Shown one piece after another: positions 1 through 8,330 of a stretch of 62,000 bases of DNA. The notes beneath the pieces were generated by a model. That model was not told the DNA's origin. It made no database searches and was given only the letters and a program-made list of their open reading frames with translations. This DNA is from Lingula anatina (Eukaryota > Brachiopoda > Lingulata > Lingulida > Lingulidae). The first letter of the stretch is position 1. Each line of letters starts with the position of its first letter. The position numbers and the translations under genes are program-made. The DNA lies in the NCBI RefSeq assembly GCF_001039355.2, contig NW_019776179.1, positions 14,764 through 76,763 on the forward strand, in the 5' to 3' direction.

Positions 1-156
1 TAACCTCTGTTTCAGTTTCTTGATCCACTCTGGCCAGTAACTATTGAAGTACACCAGGGAGCCATCTTTATCAAAGATGACCAGCGAGGCCTTCTTACCA
101 GGTCTGATAGCCACTGACCGCCTGGGCTTGACCGCTCCTCTCTGGTCAGCTCCAGT
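1..156 (-). CDS. HAD-type phosphatase gene, internal exon opening the second HAD domain (partial at left edge)
   Basis: Fifty-two codons, read leftwards from an AG acceptor just right of base 156 and open to the window edge. The peptide has a basic linker (about residues 9-22, rich in R/K/P), then [12 protein letters not shown]. This is HAD motif I, in which the first D is the family's nucleophile and the second its acid/base. The stretch [11 protein letters not shown] is identical to the one opening the first domain in exon 2176-2410. The frame contains no methionine before the motif, and the exon starts in phase 0, matching the phase-0 end of exon 689-834. It is therefore an internal exon of the same gene and not the start of a neighbour. 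The rest of domain 2 (cap and motifs II-IV) lies outside the window. Motif and splice phase are seen; phosphatase activity is inferred from the family. Confidence 0.87.
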
Positions 157-688
157 CTGTGGACAGAATAAGGGCAACTTTAAATATAAATAAATTTTAG
201 GCACGCATATCTCAAGAAATTGTCATTTCTCAAATAGACTGGATGATCTTATGCTGTGTTGGAAATGTACAACTCGTATTTTGATCTAAAAATTTTAACC
301 ATTTTTTGGCTAAGTTCCTTAAATTTGTGAAACTGGCCCCATAACAAATGAAGTAATCTACTTACAAGGAACTGTTGGTCTAAAACAGCACCAATTCGAA
401 TCCATTTCTTGTTCAAACTTATATCCATCTATTGCACTACTGCCAATTTACCTTCAGTTGGTGATTTACCTTGGCTCAAAGTCGTCTCAATTTTTTTTTT
501 TTTTTTTGTCAATGGTTATTTTGTGTAAAAAGTAAAGGTCAAGGGAAGTTAGTTTAATGAATACACTAGACATATCAGAGTGAAGAAGTGAGACCAGACA
601 CACTGCATGTATCTTTCAAAGTTTGTAGCAGAACTGGTGGTCACTATGTGTATATAATAATAATAACGATAACAAATATAGTACCTAC
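157..688 (-). other. Intron between HAD domain 1 and domain 2
   Basis: A 532-bp AT-rich intron with a GTAGGT donor at its right end and a pyrimidine-rich TTCTGTCCACAG acceptor at its left end, both on the minus strand. It contains a run of T at about 491-507 and nothing else I can name. Confidence 0.8.
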
Positions 689-834
689 CTGAGGTGGATA
701 GCGCACCTGTCCATCTTCAGCCACCAGGGAGTAGTTTTTGTGGACCTCAGCTGGTAAAATGAGGGGGACAATGTCCATCAGGCGGTCCACCACCACATCA
801 GCGTGGGGCTCCAGCTCCTCCCTAGGGGTCACAC
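689..834 (-). CDS. HAD-type phosphatase gene, exon closing the first HAD domain
   Basis: A 146-nt exon bounded by a CTGCCCAG acceptor and a CAG|GTAGGT donor. It starts with two bases completing the G of S-T-G, then 48 codons. The peptide V-T-P-R-E-E-L followed by H-A-D-V-V-V-D-R-L-M-D-I is the usual end of a phosphoglycolate-phosphatase-like HAD fold: last strand, substrate-specificity loop end, and the 'ADVVVDRL' strand and helix. A short tail then leads out of the domain into the basic linker of exon 1-156. The exon ends exactly on a codon boundary. Both phase and content confirm joining to exon 1334-1875 upstream and 1-156 downstream. Confidence 0.88.
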
Positions 835-1333
835 CTGGGCAGGGAGAGATAGGGGAGACATATGGGGCATTGCTAACTGCCTGATTGTTTAAACAGGGTT
901 TATAGAAGTCTACCAAATTTCTAAAAATTGGTCAAGTTTTTAGAATAAAACTTGGTGCGATTTTTTTTTTTAAGATTCATTCATAGAAAAATTAAGTATT
1001 GTCTGAATAGTTAGCCTTGTTTTTCATGTCATACAATAATTATATTTCACCAACAGTATCACAAAGAGTTACTTATTTTGGTTCATAGTAGATTTAAATT
1101 TTCCTCCTAATGTTTTACAAAGAAATGATTTATCTGATTTATCTGTGCTGTGATCCTAAAACTAAATTTCTTACAGACAGCAGAAGCCATCTTAGCAATA
1201 GCAATAAAAGTTTTGTCAGTAGTCCCTCTTTTCTAAATATTTTCAAAAATTTCTTTAGACAGAGTTAACTTTTTCAGTTATTGTCAAAATGTATACAGCA
1301 AAAAAGCTTTGATCTCATTTTGACCAGATTTAC
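835..1333 (-). other. Intron within the HAD gene
   Basis: About 500 bp of AT-rich intron between the main HAD exon and the domain-closing exon, with a GTAAAT donor at the right and a CTGCCCAG acceptor at the left. A short T run lies near 961-972. No other feature is visible. Confidence 0.8.
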
Positions 1334-1875
1334 CTGTGCTGACCCCTATACTTCCACCCAGGTTAGCCAGCCGTCCCATGCCAACATCAGCCAGAGAATC
1401 TCCAACCATGATCGCCTCCGAGGGGTCCACATTCAACTCACTGCAGATCATGTTAGCATTATACTGAGCTGGTTTGGGGATATTATCTATATCATCCCCG
1501 CAAACCAGTCTGTCTATCTGCGATAAGAGTCCCAAACTTTCCAATGACTGAAGCGTCCCGTACCTCGAGTCTGATGTGCATATGGCAATCTTCATATCGT
1601 GCTCTTTGAGCACCCTAAAGAGGGTATGCAAGTCATCGAGAGGTCGTAATGACTCTTTACTCGTGTGGTCAGCCTCAACGTAGCTGTCCTTGACAATTTG
1701 GACTGCCCTCTCCTTGTTTATCCCTTCAGACACCAGTAAGTTCTGAAGTCTTTGTTTCACCATGGCTGACGTGCCCTCCGCCAGCACTCCTGGCTCTACG
1801 ATGTTCTTCTGGTTACAGTAGCCAAACACTTCATACACTTTGTCTGCTATTTTCAGGCCAGAGCCTTCTTCAATT
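1334..1875 (-). CDS. HAD-type phosphatase gene, main catalytic exon of domain 1
   Basis: A 542-nt exon, about 180 codons, with acceptor AACTTCAG and donor ACAG|GTAAAT. In order it encodes an alpha-helical cap (C1 type) from I-E-E-G-S-G to about R-P-L-D-D-L, HAD motif II as I-A-I-C-T-S-D-S-R, the motif III lysine in D-N-I-P-K-P-A-Q-Y, and motif IV as I-M-V-G-D-S-L-A-D-V-G-M-G, where the acidic pair binds Mg2+. This layout fits the HAD subfamily I group that includes phosphoglycolate phosphatase and similar small-molecule phosphatases; the real substrate cannot be read from sequence. All four catalytic motifs of domain 1 look intact when joined to exon 2176-2410. The exon enters after two bases of a lysine codon and leaves after one base of a glycine codon, matching its neighbours. 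Confidence 0.92.
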
Positions 1876-2175
1876 CTGAAGTTTAATTAGATGCTAAGTG
1901 TACTTTTTGAAATGTTTTAACATAATTCAATCTTGGGGGGTTATTTTGACCTAAAGACAAAAGGTAAATCTCACCATTTAAAAAAGGAAGTTGTGTTATT
2001 TAAAGTTTGCAAATGTACTTTCAAACTTTCAAAACTGCTTACATGAATCAAATTTTCTTGCTCTCTGAAACTCAGGGTGTTACTGGAAATTGCAGAGGCA
2101 TGCCGACCATAAAGCTTTTCATTACAGCAACCTCTGAAAATCACCGTGATGCTCTCAGTGCATCTTAAAACTTAC
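1876..2175 (-). other. Short intron inside HAD domain 1
   Basis: A 300-bp intron with donor AAAAA|GTAAGT at the right and acceptor AAACTTCAG at the left. It separates motif I from the cap. Nothing else is seen in it. Confidence 0.8.
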
Positions 2176-2410
2176 TTTTTAGCCACAATTCTTGCCCATG
2201 GCCCCCACATTGCATGAAAACATATCATCGTTCCATCCTTGTCGAATATCACCAAGGATGCCTTCCTCTTCCTAAATGCCTTCAGTGGTTTCTCTGTTTG
2301 CACCTGGTAGTGAGCTTGCTCGATGTCGTGGTGTTTGACAGACGTCGAAGCTGATGTAACTTTAAAGAGGCGATTGTGTGGCGGTTGACCACGTGCAAAT
2401 AACGTGTGTA
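2176..2410 (-). CDS. HAD-type phosphatase gene, exon with basic leader and motif I of domain 1
   Basis: A 235-nt exon after a strong ATTTTTTCAG acceptor, ending at AAAAA|GTAAGT. It gives 77 full codons. The first half (H-T-L-F-A-R-G-Q and on to about residue 48) is basic, low in acidic residues at its start and without a fold I recognise. It resembles the back of an organelle presequence or a linker. From about residue 49 comes [15 protein letters not shown] motif I with nucleophile D56 and acid/base D58, followed by C-F-H-A-M-W-G-P-W at the start of the cap. The first codon is completed by one G from exon 6071-6166, and the last by one base from exon 1334-1875. Confidence 0.87.
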
Positions 2411-3910
2411 CTGAAAAAATAATGATATAACTTAAATAAATGTAGCTCAAAGGGTGAATTTCTTTTCAAATTTTTTTCAATTTATGATTTATGATAAATA
2501 TTTTGTAGCACATGGTTGCTCTCAAGAAACACATTGATTTGTTGCCTTGTAGTCCAAAATTGGGAGTTTCTACTAAAATTTTCAACTTGTATTGTTTTCA
2601 CAAAAATATTATGAATTATGAATGGTTACCAAATTACCAAGATCAAAATCAAACTAATACATGTCATTGACAAAACAACAAAAAAATAACATTCAATTGT
2701 TACTCTCAATACAAATACAAATATATAACTGTCATTTATGGGAGTACATAGTTACCCAGTCAGTGAAATTAAACATGAACACATATATATACTATATTAG
2801 CCACAAATAACCAAGTCTCCATAATCAAATGTTAGTAATGTACCAAACTACTTATAGTATACTTTTTCATGAGAAGGAGCAAGGACCATCAAGCCAGGTA
2901 CAAATATTCTAAAATAATCAAACACTGGACCACATCAAAGCACATAAGGATAAAATTCATTTCAGTTCAACGAGTGGATACAAATCAGATATGTTAACTA
3001 GTCTAGATCAATGATCAATAATTTAAAGTATTTCACACATTGCAAGCCAGAATTGAGATGTGTTTTGTAATTTGGTGCCCCATTTCACAAAATAATCTAA
3101 TTTAGAAGTGAAATATTAAAGGCTTTCAAGACTTACCCTTGTAAGCACTAGTACTGAGTTGTTTCTCAAAGAATAAAAAAAATTAATTATCCAGTTTGCC
3201 TCTTTCAACTACTAATAACTAAAGCCACTTCAACTACCTGTGAATGCCCTGAAAGGTAATTACTCTCAAAGGTGACAGAAGTCCATTTCGCTATGTCACA
3301 GTCAAACACATGGATCGCTAGTCATTAATACTTAAAAAGCTCCAAGTAGACCAATATCAGAAAGCTGACTATGCTTAGATGGCTATCTGAATTTAGATGT
3401 CTAAGACTTTGTAAATAATTTGTTCAGCTGCTGACTACCGTTTCTGCTTTAGGACAAAAGACTCTCAGACCCTGGAGTACTAAAAGTCCAATTGGCAGAA
3501 AATCAGTTTGGAATTGTTCGGTGTACTTTTACCTATGCCCAGGAGGTTAATTTATAGTTTCACCACAATTTGTTAATTTGTCCGTTTGTCACCAACCTTA
3601 GTCAAGAATTTAAGGATTAATTTTGATAAAAGGTTCAGGATAGATCACCAATGGATGAGCTCAAAAGTGATTTAATTTTGGTGATGATCTATGACACAAA
3701 TCACCATCTCAATGCAATAATTTTTTTAAAGAATTCTTCGCCATCTTCATCATTGCATGCCTTGGCCCAAGACTGTGCTCTCTGGGCTAAGATTAAATTG
3801 CTGTGCTCCTGCAGGGACAGCATGTGTGAGAGGCGGGGAGTTATGTCACATTGCTTTCAAGTAGGTCAGCCATATTTCATCTGTAGATCAGTTAGTCTAC
3901 AGATCAACTT

Positions 3911-4079
3911 GGGCCACATTCAGAACAGTGTACTAACTAGTGGACTAACTAGCTCAAATATGATGACTCACTAAAAGGCTTGCTGTCTAATCCGTGTAAT
4001 AGACATTGAATAGATTCCCCATATGGTCGGCCATATTTGACCCTGGCTGTAGTTAGTCCACTGTTCTGAATGCGGTCTT
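3911..4079. repeat. Imperfect inverted repeat, possible MITE relic
   Basis: The arm at about 3912-3939 carries CATTCAGAACAGTG followed by TACTAACT. It recurs in reverse complement at about 4048-4075 (AGTTAGT...CACTGTTCTGAATG), with about 110 bp between. Outer boundaries and a target duplication are not clear. It may be an old fold-back transposon or a chance local inverted duplication. Confidence 0.5.
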
Positions 4080-5265
4080 GTTCAGAATACACCTAAGTGT
4101 TTTAATACACTAGTGAGTAATAAAGTGTGTGTTAACCTTATTATGCCTAATAATACACCAACCAGTGCTAGCCCTGAATCTCACAAGTGTTATTGACAGA
4201 TTAATAAAACCTGGACCAATTCTGGGAGCAGAAATTGTGTTTCTTGTTGACTTGAGTTGAACTATCTCTGATTTGATCCAAATCAGGAGTCAGCCTGATT
4301 ACAATATGTACATTAGCCCAAACAGAGGCCACTGTACAGAAACATTGTTTGGTAGATTATAACAGCAGAGTACTGGAGAACCAAAGGATTAGAATGGCTA
4401 CAATGGTGCACTTATCGTAATCAGACCACCACCTGAGAGGGACTCAAGTACACACAGTTCAACTCTGGTGGAAACATGTCTAATAATTTCTAGGATAAGA
4501 GGAGAGAACAGAATAAAAGGAGGGATGCTCTAACCAAACTAACACCGCTACTGTACTGTACTATTTCCCTTCATTTTTTGGCATTTAGACAAAATCTAAC
4601 AATTCTTTTTTGCAGTGATATATAAAAAAATAGGGAATTCTTTTAAAGGAGTAAATTCCCCATTCCTGCTAGACCTGTGTAACTATTATACCATTTTGCA
4701 ACCCTAAACTTTGAAAGTGATTTGAATTTGTAATACTAAATAAATTAAATCAAAATACATAGCACACAGAATAACATAAAATTAGAAAAGTAAAATCATA
4801 TGACATTTTTTCCAAAAGGGTAACTCACAAAAAATGTTAGGCAATGTTTTTCTAGCCATCACCTACATACATACATACATGCATGCTTCATGAATCATGT
4901 ACACATTTTGATATGTATCTTTAAAATTTTCAGTGAAGCCTCAAAACATTTTTTATTCCAAATATCATGGCATCGCAACATTTCAAAAATTAAAGCCATG
5001 TATTCTTTAAAGCTATTATTGGTAAAATAAAGAAATAAATAAAGAAATTCAAGTCATGCTTCATGTTTTAAAAGAAAGGTATATGTGAAGCAAAACTGAG
5101 AGCAACAGAGTGGATAAAAAATCAACAGCCACACAATAAACAATTTATTTAAATTGATATCTCACTCTCATCATACATGCTTTCATGCATGCCAAATTAA
5201 GGAACAAAAATATAACACAGTTAACATTGAAATTTGTCAGTGTAACCTAACACCATGATCAAGTG

Positions 5266-5583
5266 CAGGCCTACCCAACTACCAGACTCGGCACCAAATG
5301 ATCCTGAATTTGCGGTTAGATCGGACCACACTATCCGTTTTCAAGGTTTCTATCAGAACGCTCTTTGAAGTATCAGATGTGACTCCACTCATGCCTAGAA
5401 TGAGATGTGATAGTGATGATTCTCAGCGGGGTTGGAAAGTAGTGCATCTCATCTCAAAATTTGTTCCGGGGTATGATACAGTGAAATGCGTACTGATGCA
5501 CTCCTTGAAAACGGGTAGTGTGGTCCGATCTACCTGTGAATTCCGGCTCATTTGGTGCTGAGTCTGGTAGTTGAGTAGGCCTG
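5266..5583. mobile_element. Short inverted-repeat transposon, family A copy 1, with 5-bp target duplication
   Basis: A 318-bp element. It begins CAGGCCTACCCAACTACCAG and ends in the reverse complement of nearly the same sequence (the right arm has TTGAG for TTGGG). The terminal inverted repeats are imperfect and run about 80 bp on each side, through a GTTTTCAAGG / CCTTGAAAAC pair. It is flanked by AAGTG at 5261-5265 and at 5584-5588, a clean 5-bp target site duplication. No transposase is encoded, so it is non-autonomous. The CAGG...CCTG ends recall hAT elements, but hAT usually makes 8-bp duplications, so the superfamily is left open. A second copy lies at 40472-41022. Confidence 0.85.
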
Positions 5584-5741
5584 AAGTGGAGCAGTCACAC
5601 TTTAACTACTGAACAATTTACCCCTTGCATCTGGTGAGAAACTACTCTGTACTTCCAATAAATATATTTGGTAACCATCTATAAGAGAAGAATACAATAA
5701 AAATAAACTTTTCCTGAAAGAAAATTGATAATTAAAAAAAA

Positions 5742-5893
5742 AAAAGGANAACACACCTCCTCCTGGTGTTGAGAACTCTGGCTGAATACAGTTATATTAC
5801 CAGACTAACACACCTCCTCCTGGTGTTGAGAACTCTGGCTGAATACAGTTATATTACCAGACTAACACACCTCCTCCTGGTGTTGAGTACACT
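5742..5893. repeat. 57-bp tandem repeat, about 2.5 copies, beside a single N
   Basis: A 57-bp unit beginning ACACACCTCCTCCTGGTGTT occurs twice without visible differences (about 5750-5806 and 5807-5863), followed by a third partial copy that diverges after GTGTTGAG. A single undetermined base lies at 5749, immediately before the first copy. The near identity and the adjoining N may mark a contig join with duplicated overlap, as well as a true tandem repeat. Confidence 0.8.
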
Positions 5894-6070
5894 GCAGAAA
5901 AACTGGTGATTATACAAGTATGTTGGAAACAAGAAGAGGCATATTAATTTGTTCAATATGATTGCATTCAGCAAGAGTCCCCATGGAGTTGGATCGATCT
6001 AGGTATAAAGTTAGTGTCATTGGGAAATAAGCCCGAATTCTTCTCCCAGCCTTCAATTGCAACTACTCAC

Positions 6071-6166
6071 CAACTGGTAATCTGTTCTTGTCTTCCTTGG
6101 TGGCTGTATCAGTTGCCAAGCTCAGAGTGCTGGCAGCAAAGCTGGTGCACTGCAACATAAGAAGTC
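6071..6166 (-). CDS. HAD-type phosphatase gene, N-terminal leader exon
   Basis: The donor CAGTTG|GTGAGT is strong. The only open frame through the exon ends with one base (G), and G plus TA of exon 2176-2410 gives valine, in the right frame for the HAD domain. The peptide is rich in S/T/A/L (S-F-A-A-S-T-L-S-L-A-T), then turns charged (K-E-D-K-N-R). Two starts are possible. The TTGCAG acceptor at 6150 needs a phase-0 upstream exon, while the weaker TTATAG acceptor at 6167 matches the phase-1 end of the candidate first exon at 8297-8330. An in-frame ATG at 6156-6158 could also be the translation start if transcription begins nearby. Function as a targeting leader is inferred only from composition and position. 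Confidence 0.6.
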
Positions 6167-7397
6167 CTATAAATCTCCGGATAAAGACTAATGACTACAT
6201 TTGTGAGTTAACGAGCAGGGATATGTGTATTGTGAGATGAAGCTGAGAAGTGAGGGTGCCCAAGAGAGCATTAATAGTGATCATTTCAAGCAAAATATGA
6301 CAAAAGAGAAAAGGTGAATTCATCACTGTCGCTTTAGTTAGAACGTTAAGTGGCTTTAAAAATTCTATAATAAGCAAAATCACTATTCCTATTTAGCTTC
6401 ATCGCATTTTTGCCCTAAGGCAATTTACGACTACAAAATCAATCTGCGCAACCAAAAAAGTTTTAAACAAGATAGGATTGGCTTATTAGACTGGTCAAAT
6501 TCACATAATAAGATCACTAATGAAATTGATACAATTAAATCTAGAACAAGCATTAATGCACGCATGCACGCACACACACATTAAGTATCAAATAAATTCA
6601 GCTGAAAATTACAGGACAAGGCTTCTGCTAAAAGCCAAAGTTCAATAAAATGTTAAGCAAGAATGGTTCTCATGCTGCAACTCTTAACTCTGACAAATAT
6701 TTCTTGTGCAGAGTGTACATAAAAATAAATCCTTTTTGTTTCTGACAAATATCTCAAAGTACAATTATGAATCCTTGTAACAATAATGTACCTTTAAATC
6801 CCAAAAAACACATGACATCTTTTTATGAACTACTTGGAAGTAGTGCTCCCAAGCAACCCCACAAGATATTCTGACGTATAATGTTAAAAACGCATCTCTC
6901 TCCCTCCCATTGGAGCTCACTTCCTGTACTGGCGATTAGGGCAATAGGCTGGCTCTGCTCAAATGACATTACCAGGTTAAACCTTGTTTGAAAAAAAGAT
7001 GATATATCCTATTTAATGTCCCTTTCAACTGTCTCCTGAAATAATCAGATTAAGTGTTCTTTCAGGATTTTCCACGATAGTTTCTGGTTTAATAAATCAA
7101 TAGACCATATGTGTGTAGCTACCTAGCTAAGAATTACAGGAAGCCATTATACTTTTTATATCCGTGTTTTATGGATATGGAGGAGTGGGAGTGCTATTTA
7201 TGGCCCCTGTTCAAATCATGAACACATTTCTATTTTACCAGTTTTTAATTTTTTTTTTTTACAGAAATCCAATCACTGCTGCTGCAATTGCTTGACAGAG
7301 AGAATGCCAAAATTCAAAGGTATATATCCATTTCTAGCTTTATTCCATTTCATACTCACTACATCTTTTGAGTTCATTTTAAATCACTTATTCTTAC

Positions 7398-7466
7398 CCT
7401 GGCCTTGAGCACCAATCAGTGTTATATTGGAACCATGGTAAATTTTCCCTGACAGTCTGTCAACCA
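7398..7466 (-). CDS. Possible 69-nt cassette exon of the HAD gene
   Basis: On the minus strand an acceptor CACTGCTGCAG precedes, and a good donor CCAGG|GTAAGA follows, a 69-nt stretch open in one frame only (22 whole codons, containing S-G-K-I-Y-H-G-S and I-G-A-Q-G-Q). It starts and ends in phase 1, so it could be included or skipped between exon 8297-8330 and exon 6071-6166 without a frameshift. The product is not recognised. A stretch this short can be open by chance, so this is a candidate only. Confidence 0.22.
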
Positions 7467-7892
7467 CTGCAGCAGTGTATGGTAATTACTCCATTTTTTC
7501 AATGGTGGAAAATTGTGAATTTTACAGATACTGTATTTTAAAGTAATAATTTCTTAAAATAAGAGCAATCCTATTGAGTGGTGGCAACAAAATTGAAAAG
7601 CAGACTACCTTATAGTGCTATTCTATGCATTAAAAGCACCACATATGCTATATAAAAATATAATATTTATGGTTTTAAAATGATGTATCTCAAAGTTCGA
7701 TCATTTTCACCCATCGAAAAGATTGCGTCATTACCGTACCCAGTTCTCTTGATCTTCACAGTGATCAGTGACATTTGGAATCCCATGTAATAAATGACTT
7801 AAGAGGCCACATTGATGGCCACAATGATTACAGAGAAAACTTGTTTCCAGGATTGGCTGGCATCAGTCTCCATTATTACTCTGAACTAAGGG

Positions 7893-8110
7893 TGCATTCC
7901 CAGAGATTTAGATCGATCCAGAGATTTAGATTTAGATCGACCCAACTCCCTGGGGGTTCACACTAAATTGCAGTCAGCCAAGCGCGCACCATAGTTAATT
8001 ACCCCCTTACAGCTTTAAGTAGGTGGGACAGACGCTTAAGCTGGCTAAGCTGACAGTAATCTAGTGAGTCTCCCCACAGGGATAGATTGATCTAAAATCT
8101 ATGGGAATGG
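7893..8110. repeat. Inverted-repeat element, likely degenerate MITE
   Basis: The left arm TGCATTCCCAGAGATTTAGA at 7893 and the right arm near 8085-8110 (TCTAAAATCTATGGGAATGG) are imperfect inverted complements. They continue inward through AGATCGA / TTGATCT and GGGG-flanked segments, giving arms of roughly 50-60 bp in a 218-bp structure. No ORF and no clear target duplication are seen. Confidence 0.5.
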
Positions 8111-8296
8111 GGTCTTACACATCAGATCATGATGATGCTGTGTTTGCAGCTCTTGATGTATGCACCAGAACAGATGCTGTGGCTGTCTTTTTATTATTCC
8201 AAATGGTATACAGACAGAAGTTTAGAGAGCCTATAAACATAACTCATTATATGCTCAAAGTATTATTATTNGGACGTCAGCCTCGTGTTCACATAC

Positions 8297-8330
8297 CTTG
8301 ATACGGTGTGCGAGCACTGAAGCCTCGCAT
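8297..8330 (-). CDS. Candidate first coding exon of the HAD gene
   Basis: ATG at 8328-8330 on the minus strand opens eleven codons (M-R-G-F-S-A-R-T-P-Y-Q) and ends one base into the next codon at a strong CAAG|GTATGT donor. An in-frame TAA precedes the ATG. The short peptide is basic without acidic residues, as expected for the start of a mitochondrial presequence. Its phase-1 end fits the 6166 start of the next exon. The surrounding stretch is richer in CpG than the flanks, which suits a promoter-proximal position. A single N lies 26 bases away at 8271. No transcript evidence is visible, so it remains tentative. Confidence 0.35.

Larger units (their letters stand above)
2411..6070 (-). other. 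Large intron of the HAD gene with transposon relics
   Basis: AT-rich, about 3.7 kb. It holds an inverted-repeat structure at 3911-4079, a complete short transposon at 5266-5583, and a 57-bp tandem repeat next to a single N at 5749. The exons on either side join in frame without help from this region, so no further exon is required. An acceptor-plus-open-frame at 3701-3808 on the minus strand does not fit the phases and is not called. Confidence 0.7.
6167..8296 (-). other. First intron or upstream region of the HAD gene
   Basis: About 2.1 kb, AT-rich. It holds a possible 69-nt cassette exon at 7398-7466, an inverted-repeat structure at 7893-8110 and a single N at 8271. Nothing else is supported. 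Confidence 0.55.

Noticed and set aside
1281-1526. Plus-strand 81-codon open frame
   Set aside because: Shadow of the HAD main exon on the minus strand.
3701-3808. Minus-strand acceptor CTGTCCCTGCAG followed by a 35-codon open frame containing A-Q-R-A-Q-S-W-A-K-A-C
   Set aside because: It vaguely recalls a CAP-domain helix, but the frame does not fit the phases of the flanking HAD exons, it ends in a stop without a donor, and the opposite strand is also open here.
7265-7319. Plus-strand stretch after a T-rich TTTACAG acceptor, open with a leucine-rich peptide and a GTATAT donor
   Set aside because: Only 55 nt, on the opposite strand to the surrounding gene, with no partner exon; chance is sufficient.
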